The notes beneath the pieces are model-generated. The model was given only the letters and a program-made list of their open reading frames with translations, made no database searches and was not told where the DNA came from. A program made the translations under genes and the position numbers. This document shows positions 21,217-32,318 of a stretch of 64,000 nucleotides of DNA, piece after piece; the first letter of the stretch is position 1, and the number at the start of each line of letters is the position of its first letter. This stretch comes from Blattamonas nauphoetae. Its lineage: Eukaryota; Preaxostyla; Oxymonadida. The stretch is from positions 124,001 through 188,000 of the forward strand of contig JARBJD010000024.1 in assembly GCA_033064195.1 (NCBI GenBank), given 5' to 3'.

Positions 21217-22700
21217 TCATGTATCGGGGTGGGAATAAAAACTTGACCTTCATTTTTATTCATATCGGAAAGAGAAAGGCAGGATCCGACAGATGTAACG
21301 TTGTTTACACATGAAGGATCAGGACTTGCAGTCTAAGGATTGTCTTTAGCTGTACAATTCAGGCTGATCTCCAATCTCACGCATTTTCTGGACACTTTCT
21401 CATCTTCATTGCAATTTAATGCATTCACTTCACAGAATTTCAATTATTACACTCTATTTTGGACAGACTGATGTAATCTTTGAGATAAATTGCGTCCATG
21501 GTGACTCAATCTCGAAGAATTTGACCAATGAACGTTTTCCAGAATATGAAAGAAAATGATACAAATCGAAGATACATAAATCACAAATATACTTGAATTA
21601 ACCATATTCTGTTGAGTATTGGGGTATTTCATCAACTTATAAAGAGCAATTCTCATCTGTCGATCGTCTCATCTCAAACTCACTCAACCATTTTGTTGTG
21701 AATCTTTTAGGTTGGCTGTCGTGTATTCTTGTTGTTTCTAAGGTGTTAATCTGGATTTGAAGCAAATGCCCAAGGTTGATCGTGATATATTGACAAAGGA
21801 TCAAAGTTGGCCGTTGGGAGACTATCCCCACATCTTGAGAGAGTTTAAATTGGATATATGTTCAAAAACATCATGAAGAAAGACAATAAGACACACGTGT
21901 GGTGTGAATGACGTGAAACACAGGATCACAGTGTCTCCCGTTTTACACAACAATCGGAATGTTACCATCGAAACTCCGCGAATTTCAGGGAGCTAGTTTT
22001 CGTACTTGACAGAATTTGTTCTGAAAAGGGAATAACAAACATTTGATGGTCAACATCGTAGAGTGTAAATGATCGTTTTCGGGTTTACGAGTTCATCATG
22101 CGTAATATGACACATTTATCTGATTATAAAACAAAAAAGGTACGAAAAATCAAGGAGAGCAAACTGAGAGGGTTTTGTCCATCCAGATCGAAAGAATCAG
22201 GTGAGGAGGTGAAAACGGGATTGTGTTCTTTTAAGAACGAATTTGATCTATACAGTCAAATTCGTTCTTCAAAGCTATTTTCGATTGTCAATCCGTCCAC
22301 ACAGCACATTTCAATGACGATCCTATCGCTGATTCGTATTGTGGTGATCAAGAGTTTGGTTTCATGGGAGGATCGTCCAGAATTATCTCTATGTTGTCAA
22401 AAAAACAAAAAGTGGAGAAAAGTCAGTTTTTCATGTGTATTATTCATATTTAACCTGACACATGCTGATTTCTTCTCGTTATCTAGGAAACCAATGGACA
22501 AGTTTTTATACTGCGCGTCACGGCGACTAGATCCACCAGTAATTTTTGTTTTTTGACAGAACAAGAGAGAGTTGAGAGTTCATTTTTCACTCACTTCAAC
22601 TACCTTGAGTTATACATCTCTGTGATTTTTTTGGAAGAACAACTGTGAAAAATAAGAGAGAATGACATGAAATGCAACTGTAGGGGGACATTCGTCATAC
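21217..22700. other. Intergenic, no clear gene
   Basis: After about 75 bp that may be the DUF1963 continuation, the stretch is AT-rich with frequent stops. A 152-codon plus frame at 22098-22556 contains a possible GT-AG intron (acceptor TTATCTAG near 22480) but no recognisable motif. Nothing else can be supported. Confidence 0.35.
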
Positions 22701-22715
22701 GACATGACATGTGAT

Positions 22716-23539
22716 TCACCTCGGATTGCACTCACAAATGGAACAATGATTGTCAATGTCCGCGCAGAGATAGATCATGAAGGCTAGACGAAGAAGAAAG
22801 GGAAGAAATGAGACAGCTCTTCCTCTTGGAGGCTCTGTCAATACCGTCTCCAAGTTCACCAACACGCTGATCGTCGATGATTGACAGCGAATCGCGAAAT
22901 GAAAAGGCCCACCACAGCTTGACATCATCAAGATCTAGAAAAATGTTCAGATCGAAATCAAAACCAAGTCCTACAGAACAGTCGGTCAACTGAAGAGAAA
23001 TCTGAAAAGCAGCAAGTCAAGCCTTTCCTTCCAATGCATCTTCAAAATGAATCCAAACTGTCTCAATTCATCTTCCAGAGTTCCTCCGTCACGTTCCAAT
23101 CAATTTCAAAACGTTTCGCTTTCGCAAAGAACACTCGTTCGAAAGGTTTGAATTGATGAGCTTTGAATGTTTGAGGATTCAAAAAATTCAAGAGGGAGAG
23201 GACCAGAGACATTCGACAATGACAGACGGAAAAACATACCTTGCCAAGGATCAAGGTCACATATCACCTCTTTTAACTCAGGATTTGGGGATGGGTTGGG
23301 ATTCGTTTTTCTGCCAAAGTTGTCTTCCGTGGAAAGAGTATGCTTTTGAAGCTTCCTCTGAGTCTCCCATCAAGTGACGAACCAAGGCCAAAATGTACCA
23401 TCCCCTCCACACGCATGTCTTTCTCAGTGATATCACGGTCTGGAACAGGAAAACAATGGAACTTTCTAGAATCAAAAGGGGAAATATGAGCTAAGAATTT
23501 CATCCCACGGGTTCTTCCAACATGAACACCATCAAACAC
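22716..23539 (-). other. Possible multi-exon gene, unrecognised
   Basis: Coding-like minus-strand blocks occur in order. 23539-23273 has an ATG-started block, FDGVHVGRTRGMKFLAHISP then PVPDRDITEKDMRVEGMVHF. A block ending KEVICDLDPWQ precedes a GTATGT donor near 23240. AHQFKPFERVFFAKAKRFEI follows an AAG acceptor near 23160, and about 22990-22755 has GLGFDFDLNIFLDLDDVKLW after CTTCAG. The composition is unlike random shadow frames and splice signals are present, but the phases could not be confirmed throughout. No family recognised. Confidence 0.3.
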
Positions 23540-23929
23540 CTTCGGGGAAAACCTTTCTCACTTTTTTTTGAAAATTATGTGATTAATGTCATAATTGATT
23601 CACTTCGAAAGACAATCGTGCGTGCCACGAACTCGATCCCACAAGAAAGTATTGTCGATTTCGTTCTTTCATGTGGCGACAGCCTCCTCATGTGTTCCAA
23701 TCGTGGAGGAAAAATGACGAAATATCAGAGCGGTCGAGCAGGATGAAGTGAATCACGTGTCATGTCGTGATGAACATGTCCATCATTTTTTTTGTGTTAC
23801 AGTTTTCGTGTCACTCAGAATTTTTTGGTGTCCAATTTTTTATCACAAGGTGTCTAACTCTCTAAATTATCATTTACAGAAAATTGAAACTAATTGTGCC
23901 TCTATTCAAAAAAAGAAAAACATTGTACA
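23540..23929. other. Intergenic, nothing recognised
   Basis: Short frames on both strands with no motif. T-rich. Confidence 0.35.
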
Positions 23930-24076
23930 GCCGAATCAAGTCGTCGTGTCGGGCAGTATAGTCACACCCCGATAATGTGGGGAGATGCGGGCTCCTGCCC
24001 ATTTATTGTATTGTTTGGTCACGTTCTGACTTCATCCAGAGCATTTTTCATGTCTTATTTTGGTAAAAAGTATTAA
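23930..24076 (+). pseudogene. DUF1963 C-terminal fragment
   Basis: The plus strand reads SHTPIMWGDAGSCPFIVLFG and then AFFMSYFGKKY before TAA. The IMWGDAG...FI motif is the hallmark of the C-terminal part of DUF1963/YwqG-like proteins. The preceding ~600 bp show no N-terminal half. It is either a second decayed copy or the displaced end of the pseudogene 3.7 kb upstream. Confidence 0.5.
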
Positions 24077-24177
24077 GGGAAAGATGATAGTGCTCTGAAA
24101 GCAGAGAAATGCGAGTGAAACTGGCGAGTTCGTTATTTCAAGAAATAAGAGATGCAAGCGATGAGAACGTGTGTTCC

Positions 24178-25679
24178 TTAGGAAGTACCCTGATGAAAAG
24201 TCAGGATTTCTCCGGAAACAAAGATATTTCCGGCTTTCATTTTCCACGTGATTACGAGGTGATCTCCTGGACTGACTCCTTCATCGATCAAAGTTTTTTT
24301 TGGTTTCAGTGCCCTGTTACTCTTCTTGAGGGTTGATCGAGCAAATGTGTGGCCTGTTTTACTTTCAATCTCGGCTACAACTGTTTCGATCGTTTTATTT
24401 TCCTCGTACGCAATTTGAAAGTGCCGACCATCTAGAACGGATACCTTTAAAGGGTCGAGGACAATAGCTGCTTGCTGGTTTGGCTGATTCATTTGGTGAG
24501 TTGCTTGTTTTTGGAAGCCCATAACAATAAATTGTGAACTAGGCTGTTTCTCGCTCGCACACTTTTCTTCCTTCTCGTCTTCCGATTCGGGTTGGGCAGG
24601 ATGCGTGTCCATCTCAGCCTGTGTTTGTTCTGAGATCGGGCGTGTTTCCTCTCTTCGAGCTGAGATGTCGCCAACTGAGCTTGGCAGAGGCAAAGTGACA
24701 GCTGCTAAGTTTGGCAGAGGCAGAGGGACAGCTGCTGAGAGAGGCGGAGGGGGGACGAGTGGCGGGACGATGGGCGGAGCGTGGCTGGGCTGGCGGCGAA
24801 AGCGAGGTCGGACTGGACGATTCTTTTTTCCGTCTTTCGACGCGTACAGCTCGTTGAACCGCTCTTTGTTCGATTTCAGAAGACGGTAGCTGTGAAGCGG
24901 AAGCAGGCGAGCGTTCGTTGTCACGTGCGGATTTGTCGACATTGCAGGGTCCAATTTTCCCTTTCCTTCCATTTCTTCCTTCACATCCCGTTTTCCAAAC
25001 ACTCCCATCCACACTTCGTCCTGCTCCATCACAATCTCCTTCACAAAAGTGTCCAAAACTGCATTGTCGCTCCAATGTCGTCCATTCACTGAGATCCTCT
25101 CCTCCTCGTTCAGAAAGTGGATCTCCTTGAATCCCCCCAGCTGTTGGTCAACTGTGTACATCAGAAACGGCCCAGTCGGCAGCTTCGACAGATCAAGCGT
25201 GTCAATCACTTTGTCCGCCATAATCTCACGCCGCTCCTTCAGACGAAGTTCACTCTTGCACATCGGGCCATTGTTCTTGCGGTCATTTTCAATTTGCCGC
25301 TTCTTTCTTTTCCATTGTTCTTTCTCTTTCGGCGTGCAATGTCGAGGCGGCTCAAACTGTTCGTTTTGCAGCAAATATGTCAGCGTCGTCGATGTCATCT
25401 TGATCCCAAGCATCGAATACAACAAAACAATCCCGTTCCCCTTCATCGCTTCTTCTTCAATTCGCTTGATGAACTGAAGACGGAACCCAATCCGTTTCTC
25501 ACGATCGATGTCAAGTCGAAGCAGTCCATCACGGTCTGGTGATGCAAGCGTTTTCCCCATCAACATCACGTCTGGAGCAGTTATTGGTTGCTTTCTTGGT
25601 GGCTGATCAACTTGGGCGATTTTTGCGTCACATTCCACATGGAAAACGTGGGATTGTCGTGAACATAGATTATGTGACT
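24178..25679 (-). CDS. Paralog of the 7.2-kb protein with ubiquitin-like C-terminus
   Basis: Minus-strand frame of ~500 codons without an ATG at its 5' end: a TAG lies near 25680, and the first internal ATG is ~25 codons into the conserved block. It is therefore 5'-truncated or has an unseen upstream exon. The first ~370 codons are almost identical to residues ~97-467 of the 1252-residue protein (DNA block 24550-25663). After GAGCGAG the sequences part and this copy continues for ~125 codons. The last ~95 resemble a ubiquitin-like fold: KVSVLDGRHFQIAYEENKTI, VVAEIESKTGHTF, KTLIDEGVSPGDHLVITWK, ending near a KAG rather than GG. A fusion or exchange of C-termini is the likely history. Function unknown; the Ubl call is by pattern. 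Confidence 0.55.
24550..25663 (-). repeat. 1114-bp inverted duplicate, copy 2
   Basis: Reverse-complement partner of 7540-8653, same length, ~97% identical by eye. The boundaries are abrupt on both sides. Confidence 0.9.
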
Positions 25680-25855
25680 ACTCTTCGGAAGCTGTCAGAA
25701 CACGGATTACGGCTCCTGAAGAAGGGAGTTTGGAGACTTGAGAAGTGTGAGGGATCTAACCATCATAACATTTTTCCACTGTCCAAAATCAACTCTATCT
25801 TGGAGTCCCGTTGATTACTGCGCTCTTCAATCGTCGCTAATTTCATTGAAAGCAC

Positions 25856-28800
25856 ATGATCTTCATTCTCCATGTGCTTTTCTGTTTTTCTAAGTTCACG
25901 TCCACAATCGCACACCCCTTTCCTCTGTCTTCCGTGTGTATCTCTGAACCTTCGGATTCTTCTGCCTCCCCTTCATCTTCAATTTCCAGAAATTTGGAGA
26001 GTCTCTTCTCTCGCCCTATTGTTCTTCTTCAAGAGAACCTCACACTTTCCAATTCGAACCTCTCATTATCTGGACACTGTCAACCTCACATCTCGTTTCA
26101 ACACCCACATTCTTCGATTTTCATCACCAATTCATCATTTTCTCTCCTCTCTGGAACAATCTCACAATCACACACATTCTTTTATATATCACGACAATCT
26201 CATGTTTTTCTATCAAGTATCGCTGTGATTTTTCTCAGCCCTTCCCATTTTCTTCAATCTCAGCATAGTTCAGCTGTCCTGACTTCTCTCACTCTTTCAT
26301 CTCCACAGGGCACTTTATGGTCTCTCTATTCACCTAAAAGCACAGACAGCTTCTTTTCGATGCACTGTCTGTCACTTTATTCGCATCATTTTGCTTCTCC
26401 ACTCGTTCCACAGTCGTCTTCGACGAGTGCTTCACTGACATCCACATCACTCTTTAACATCACATCATCTTTGTCTTCTCCTCAAAAGCTTCTGTCATCA
26501 TGTTCTTGTTCTGTTTCGATTGCCTCTGTTGTGTCTTGCAACACTGTTAATCTGTTTCGGGGAGCGATCATCGACGTGTCCGACCATTCACTCTCTTTCC
26601 GACTATTGAACTCATCGTTCATTTCAAACAAGCGCACCATTGTAAACGAACATTTCACGTCCTCTCTTCGCCTTTCTGAGGATTGTGAGATCGTATCTTG
26701 CTCGTTCACCGATTGTTCGAGCGCCGCTGATGGAGGGAGTGTCTTCTTCCAATATGATTCCCTCAAAATCGATCAAACCACGTTCATTTGCAGTTTATCA
26801 GCTGGGAATGGGGGATCTATTGCCTTTTTCGGTCACACATTTGGTCTTTTCAATTCAACATTCAAATCATCGAAATCTCAAGACAAATGTGGTTCTGTCT
26901 TCTCAAAAGCACAAAAATGCACTATCAGTCAATGCAATTTCCATGAATCGACATCTCAAGGCGATAGCGGCAGCATTTATGCGTCAGGCGACAACCTCGA
27001 GATCATAAACTGCCGTTTCGTGGATTCCGTGTCTCATTCAAAGGGAGGATGTGTAATCGCTAATTCTGCGAAGTCATGCATCCTCTTTTCTTTATTTGTG
27101 AATTGCTCCTCGAACAAAGGTGGATGTTCGGTCCACATTTCAAGCGGAACTTTCGCCACCCTGACCCATTCAACACTCACATCTACATCCCCAGAAGTCT
27201 CTCTCCTCTATGTCGAACCTTTCACACGTACCAATTTCGAATATTGCGCATTTCACGTCAAAATCCCAGATCACCACGGATCCGACCTAACATTTGAAGC
27301 ATTCCCATCAAACCTCAACGGCGACACTCATCTTAGTCTAACCACCTTCACACCCCAAACATCCTTTCGCTCAATTTTCTCTCTTCTTGTCCCATCTTTC
27401 CTGTTTGATGAATGGCTTTCGGATGGACAATCCGTTCTGAACGTTGTGCAGACGGGAGCTGACGAAGACTGCGATGAGACGAGGCTGTGTGAGACGATTT
27501 TGGGGGCGATGAAGGCGAGCGAGGTGAGACCATCGACGATGATTGTGTTGTCGTGTGGGGAGCATCGTTCGGAGATGATCGAGTCGAATTGTGTGGAATC
27601 AATCTCATCTAATCATTTCTTACTTTGTTCTTCGTGATCACTTGTTTTTCTCTTCCCTCTTATTTCTTTCTCCCCTCTCCCTCAGATCCTGATTTCATGA
27701 TTTCCAGCATCTCCGAAATCCCGGCAGACGTTCACATCTTCCCAACAAGCCCAACACTCCTCCATCTTGACGCAATCAAATTTTGGGCACTCCTCTCGCT
27801 CACTCTTCATCGCTCCGTCTCGACCCCTCTCGTCGTCGTTGATAAAGGCTCACTTTCACTCATTCGATGCATCTTGTCTGACGCTCTCCAACTGCGAACA
27901 ACCATCCCTTTCGTCAGAGTCCTGGAAAGCGACTTTTTCTCGTTGTACACAAACGATATGGCCAGTTCATTGATTCTCCAGTCAGCAACAGCATCATTTG
28001 ACCATATCTCGTCCCTCTCTGTCACTGGAACGGCCAAAAATGTTCTCAGAGTCTCTGAATGTCCTCTTATCGAGGCAAAAACAGTTGATTCGTTCCGAAT
28101 GTCTGGTGTAATACTTACCGACAGCAAATTCGTCTCAACTCTCTTCACTTTCAGCTTTGTTCGAACCATCAAATTGCAGTCTGTCACATTCACAAACACA
28201 GTTTTCAACTCCCCTTTCATAACCATCACGTGGATGGGTGAATTCAATCTCGACATCTCACTCGTCAATTTGACACTTCTCTCGTCGTGTGTTGACTCGG
28301 CAGCGCCACTCTTCCGCATCAACTCCGCAGAAACATCTGAAACCTCGTTGGATGCTCATCTTCTTAACTCCTCTCTCGTTGCGCCGAAGTCCAGCGTCCC
28401 AATCCTCTTCTCGATCTCGAACTTGGTCGATTTCAACGGGGAAGCCTCAAACACCAAAATCTCAGTCGCAGGTCCGCTCATCTGGTGTGATGACACTGAC
28501 GATGTTCTTTACATCGGAGATTACCAAAACACAACACTTTTTTGTTCTCCACTTGGACAGGACACACTCACTTGTGGGTCGCCGGAATCGCCATGTCGAT
28601 CGATCCAATGGAGTGTGTCGCTCGCCTTCTCGCAGCAGCAGACAAACTTGACCATTCAGTCATCGATTCAAGAAGGGGGAGTTCTCATCTTTGCGAGGGT
28701 GATGCACGTGAAAGGGGGAGTGGACGATGTGGTCATTTCACCGCCGCCCACAAATCACTCGCTGTCAATCCTCATCCTTCGCTATTCTAACGTTGAACTT

Positions 28801-31800
28801 CACAGAATGATTGTGCATCTGACATACCAGACGACAAACGAAGTTCAATTTGCTCAAGTTGTTGATACCTCTGTTCTCACACTCACCACCATCTCGCTCT
28901 TCGTGTTCTCACACGCCTCGATCTTCCACCCTCCAATCTCCATCCACAAAAGCTCTTTTGAAGCGTACGAACTCAGCACCACTCTCAACCATGTCTCACA
29001 ACACATCTTCGCATCATCACTCATCACTTCTTTGTCAATCGACGACTTCATCCTCTCTTCCTGCCTCTTCGACAGACTCTCATTCAGCGAACCAATCGTC
29101 GTTCTCACCCCATCCGACGACGAAACCAACTTTGCACTCCTCAGCTGCTCATTTCATGTCGTCACCTCACAGTCGGAGTGTCTCTTCCGGATCCAATCTT
29201 CAAGACCAGCTATAATCAGCATCGATTTATGTTCGTTTGATTTGTGTTCATGCTTGTCACCTCGTCCTGCGTTCATTTACGCAACGATTCCGCCAAACAG
29301 CAAAGTGAATTTTGAACAAGTCTCAACAAACGACGATACCACAGCCATTCTTCTTCTTGAAACAGACGATATATCGAAGCTGATCCAAGCGCACTTCTTC
29401 CTCGACTACTTCCATCTCCTGCCGACCCACTTTCAATTTTTACAAAACGCCACAACACTCTCGTTTGCTTCCTGCCTTGTCCAACCATCATCGACCATCT
29501 CTGTCGACGACTCGGCGACAGACAATCTCGCATGTGTTCAGAGTGACGTTCAGATGTGTCGTTCTGTCCAACACGTTCTGCAATGCTTGGAGAACGAGGC
29601 AAATTCTGAGGAGATCCAAATTTCGCTCTTACCTCAAACGAACACCCTCTCCACGCCAATCTCTGTGACTTCAAACGTTACTCTCATTTCTGAGCAGTCC
29701 GTTAAGCTGCTCTCACTCGCTCCGAAATGTGTTGACAAGCCGCTGATCACACTTTCTGGGTCGCTTCAAATCTGCCAAATGACAATGACTGTGTTTTCAT
29801 CGAACGACAGAACATCTCCAATCTTGTTTTCTGCCCCACAATCAGTTCTGACACTCGATCTCATCGCGTTTGATTGGAATGGCGAATCTGTGAATTGTCC
29901 GTTCATACACGCAGAATCGGCGGTTGTGACAATTCAACACACAACCATCCAATTCTCCTGCCCACTTCTCGTCCCACTCGTCCATTTCATCTCAACACAA
30001 GTCAGATTAGAGCACATCGACTTCTTTTCAGAAGATGTTGACAATGAAGGGCGACTCATCCTTTCAGAAGGAAACATGCCGTTCCGATCTCATTCCATAT
30101 TTCTCTCTCACTCACTCAGCGTTGTCGACACACTTTTTGAGCTTCATTCAATCAATACCACGTTCTCTCTGACTACTTGGCGATTCACAAATACCCAATT
30201 CGACAAGGATCATTCATCCATCATCCAACTCACAGCCCTCAACTCAGAAATCCGTCTCATCGACATCAACTTTGTGTCTGTGACAGGATTTGCGATGAGA
30301 AGTTCCCAACTTCGAATCGTTCTCCACAATTCGTCCATTGAATACTTTTCCGACATCTATCAGTGCGACCTGGAGGAAGTGACATCCTCAGCTGTCGTTA
30401 TTCTGAAAGACCAACCATCAAAACTGAGCGGCTATCTCGTCCTCGTTTCAAACATGAACCCCCAAATCCACTCAAGTGTCCTCCGCCTGGTCTGCCAAGA
30501 TCTCTCACCGTTCATTCACGACTTGTCCGATCACGTCCTCAACCGCAACTTCCTCCCAACAGCAGTTGAGTGGATGCAGAGCGAAGAAGACGAACCACGC
30601 TATCTCTTCCTCGACGGCATTGTTCCCAAAGACCAATTTTTCGTTCACTCGGAAGGGACAGATCAATTGAATTGTGGCGAGGCAGCGCAACCATGCAGAA
30701 CCTTCGATTACGCCAGCTTGCTCCCACACAACTCGTCGCATTTATCGTTCACTTTGGAAGGATTCACTTATTTTTCATCTCGTCTGGATTTCGAGTCAGG
30801 ATCGATCCAAATCGTGTCAAACACATCGGGGACCACATTCATGACGGCCAATCCGGAAGTCAACCTCTTCTCGTCTATCGTTGCCGATTCAGTCGAACTC
30901 TCTGGTCTTCATCTTCTTCTCGTTGGTGACGACGTCCTCGACGTTTCGTCGTTTGTGTCTGTGACTGGAGGGACACTGCGGGTCAACCAGTGTGATCTGA
31001 ATGTGTCGGGCAGTGATTGGGATTCCCCAATATTCGCCCTCTTCGCTGCTGTTGGGATCATCTCCGATGTTCAGGTTTTCTCTCTCGAGAATGCCGTCCC
31101 AACCATTATTGAAACACTCGCCAGTGTTCTCACATTCCAACAGCTCCGAATTTCAGCGAGATCAATCGAAACCAACCTCATTCTGTACGAGGATGGGGAA
31201 GCAATCAACCTTAACATGGAGAACTGCCTCATCAATCGTCAAAGAACCAAATGGGAATGCGGGCTGATTGGGGTAGTTGGGCATTTTTCAGAGTCAAATC
31301 TCACGTTCCACCATGTCGACTTTATCCAACAGCTCATTTCGGGTGGTGTTTCGTTGGTTGATGTGACTTGCCTTGATTCAACCGTCTTGTTCGAGAACTG
31401 TTCTTTCGTTTCTATTGTTCCTGATCAGCTGTACGACTTGTCACTCGATTCTGATTCGTCGAGCGTGCTTGATCTGTCACTCATGAAATCGACACTAATT
31501 ATCAAGTCTTGCCTGTTCTCAACGTGCTTTTCGATATCTGCAATTCGTCTCACTTTGATCTCAATCCACACACAATCGTCTTCTCTCAGAATCGTCGAAA
31601 ACACGTTCACCGACAACTCTGCCTCGTCTCTTGTCATCTTCCATCCCATCTCAAACTCCCTCTTCCATCGCTCATCTTTCACTAACAACACATTCCGAAA
31701 CACTCCAATGCCAATTCTGTCTTGGGAAGATGTCGAGAAGCCACTCTTCCTCGCCATCCGACACTACATCGAGATGCTCGTCGCTCTCTCAACACTCAGC

Positions 31801-32145
31801 GGAAGTGTCGTTCTCCTCATCGTTGTCTTGCTTCTCTCCTTCCCTGTCTTCTGCATCACACGCCGTTGCTCTTCTCATCCACCCAGCTTCCAGTTTTGGT
31901 GGAGGGATGGGGGGAGAGGGACGAAGGACGACACAACTAACACTTTTGTCTTCCGACCTGTTCAGAAGAGAACTCATCGTGTGGAATACCGCGACGAGGA
32001 CAGCGAGAATGGTCAGCTGAATATAGAGTGGGAGAGAAGGAGGAAGTCTCGAAGTGAATCTTCGCAAACTTCGTCCGATTCTGAAGACGTCCTTGACTCC
32101 GTGTTGGATGATTCATTTCCGGACGAGGATCGTGATTTCACGTGA
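25856..32145 (+). CDS. Giant beta-helix surface protein with TM anchor (2064 aa, 1 intron)
   Basis: Exons 25856-27590 and 27686-32145 are joined by a 95-nt intron (donor GTGTGG, acceptor CTCAG, phase 1); both lengths fit a continuous 2064-residue frame. It starts with a signal peptide (MIFILHVLFCFSKFTSTIA). Residues ~280-450 carry Pmp-like parallel-beta repeats of the GGSI/FxxS type (DGGSVFFQYDSL, NGGSIAFFGHTF, DSGSIYASGDNL, SKGGCVIANSA). Downstream come long beta-helix stretches punctuated by Cys motifs LTCGSPESPCRSIQWSVSLA and LNCGEAAQPCRTFDYASLL. A membrane segment (LSGSVVLLIVVLLLSFPVFC, ~1944-1968) is followed by CITRRCSS and a ~95-residue acidic/Ser-rich tail ending EDRDFT. It should sit in the plasma membrane with nearly all mass outside. 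An adhesin or carbohydrate-binding role is inferred from architecture only. Confidence 0.8.
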
Positions 32146-32318
32146 ACATATATTGATTTCTTGTTTGTCTTTATTATTGCTTTTATATATCTTCGCTTAT
32201 TGAGTAAAAACGAATCTGAGTAAGACGTCAGTCGAACAATCGAACATTATGGGCTCCATTTTCAGTCTTTTTTTTAAGCGCTTCTTTGGACCGTGATTCG
32301 GTTCACACTCCATAGTTC
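32146..32318. other. Intergenic spacer before MAP kinase
   Basis: AT-rich spacer with T runs. It presumably holds the 3' end of the surface gene and the MAPK promoter. No motif recognised. Confidence 0.4.
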
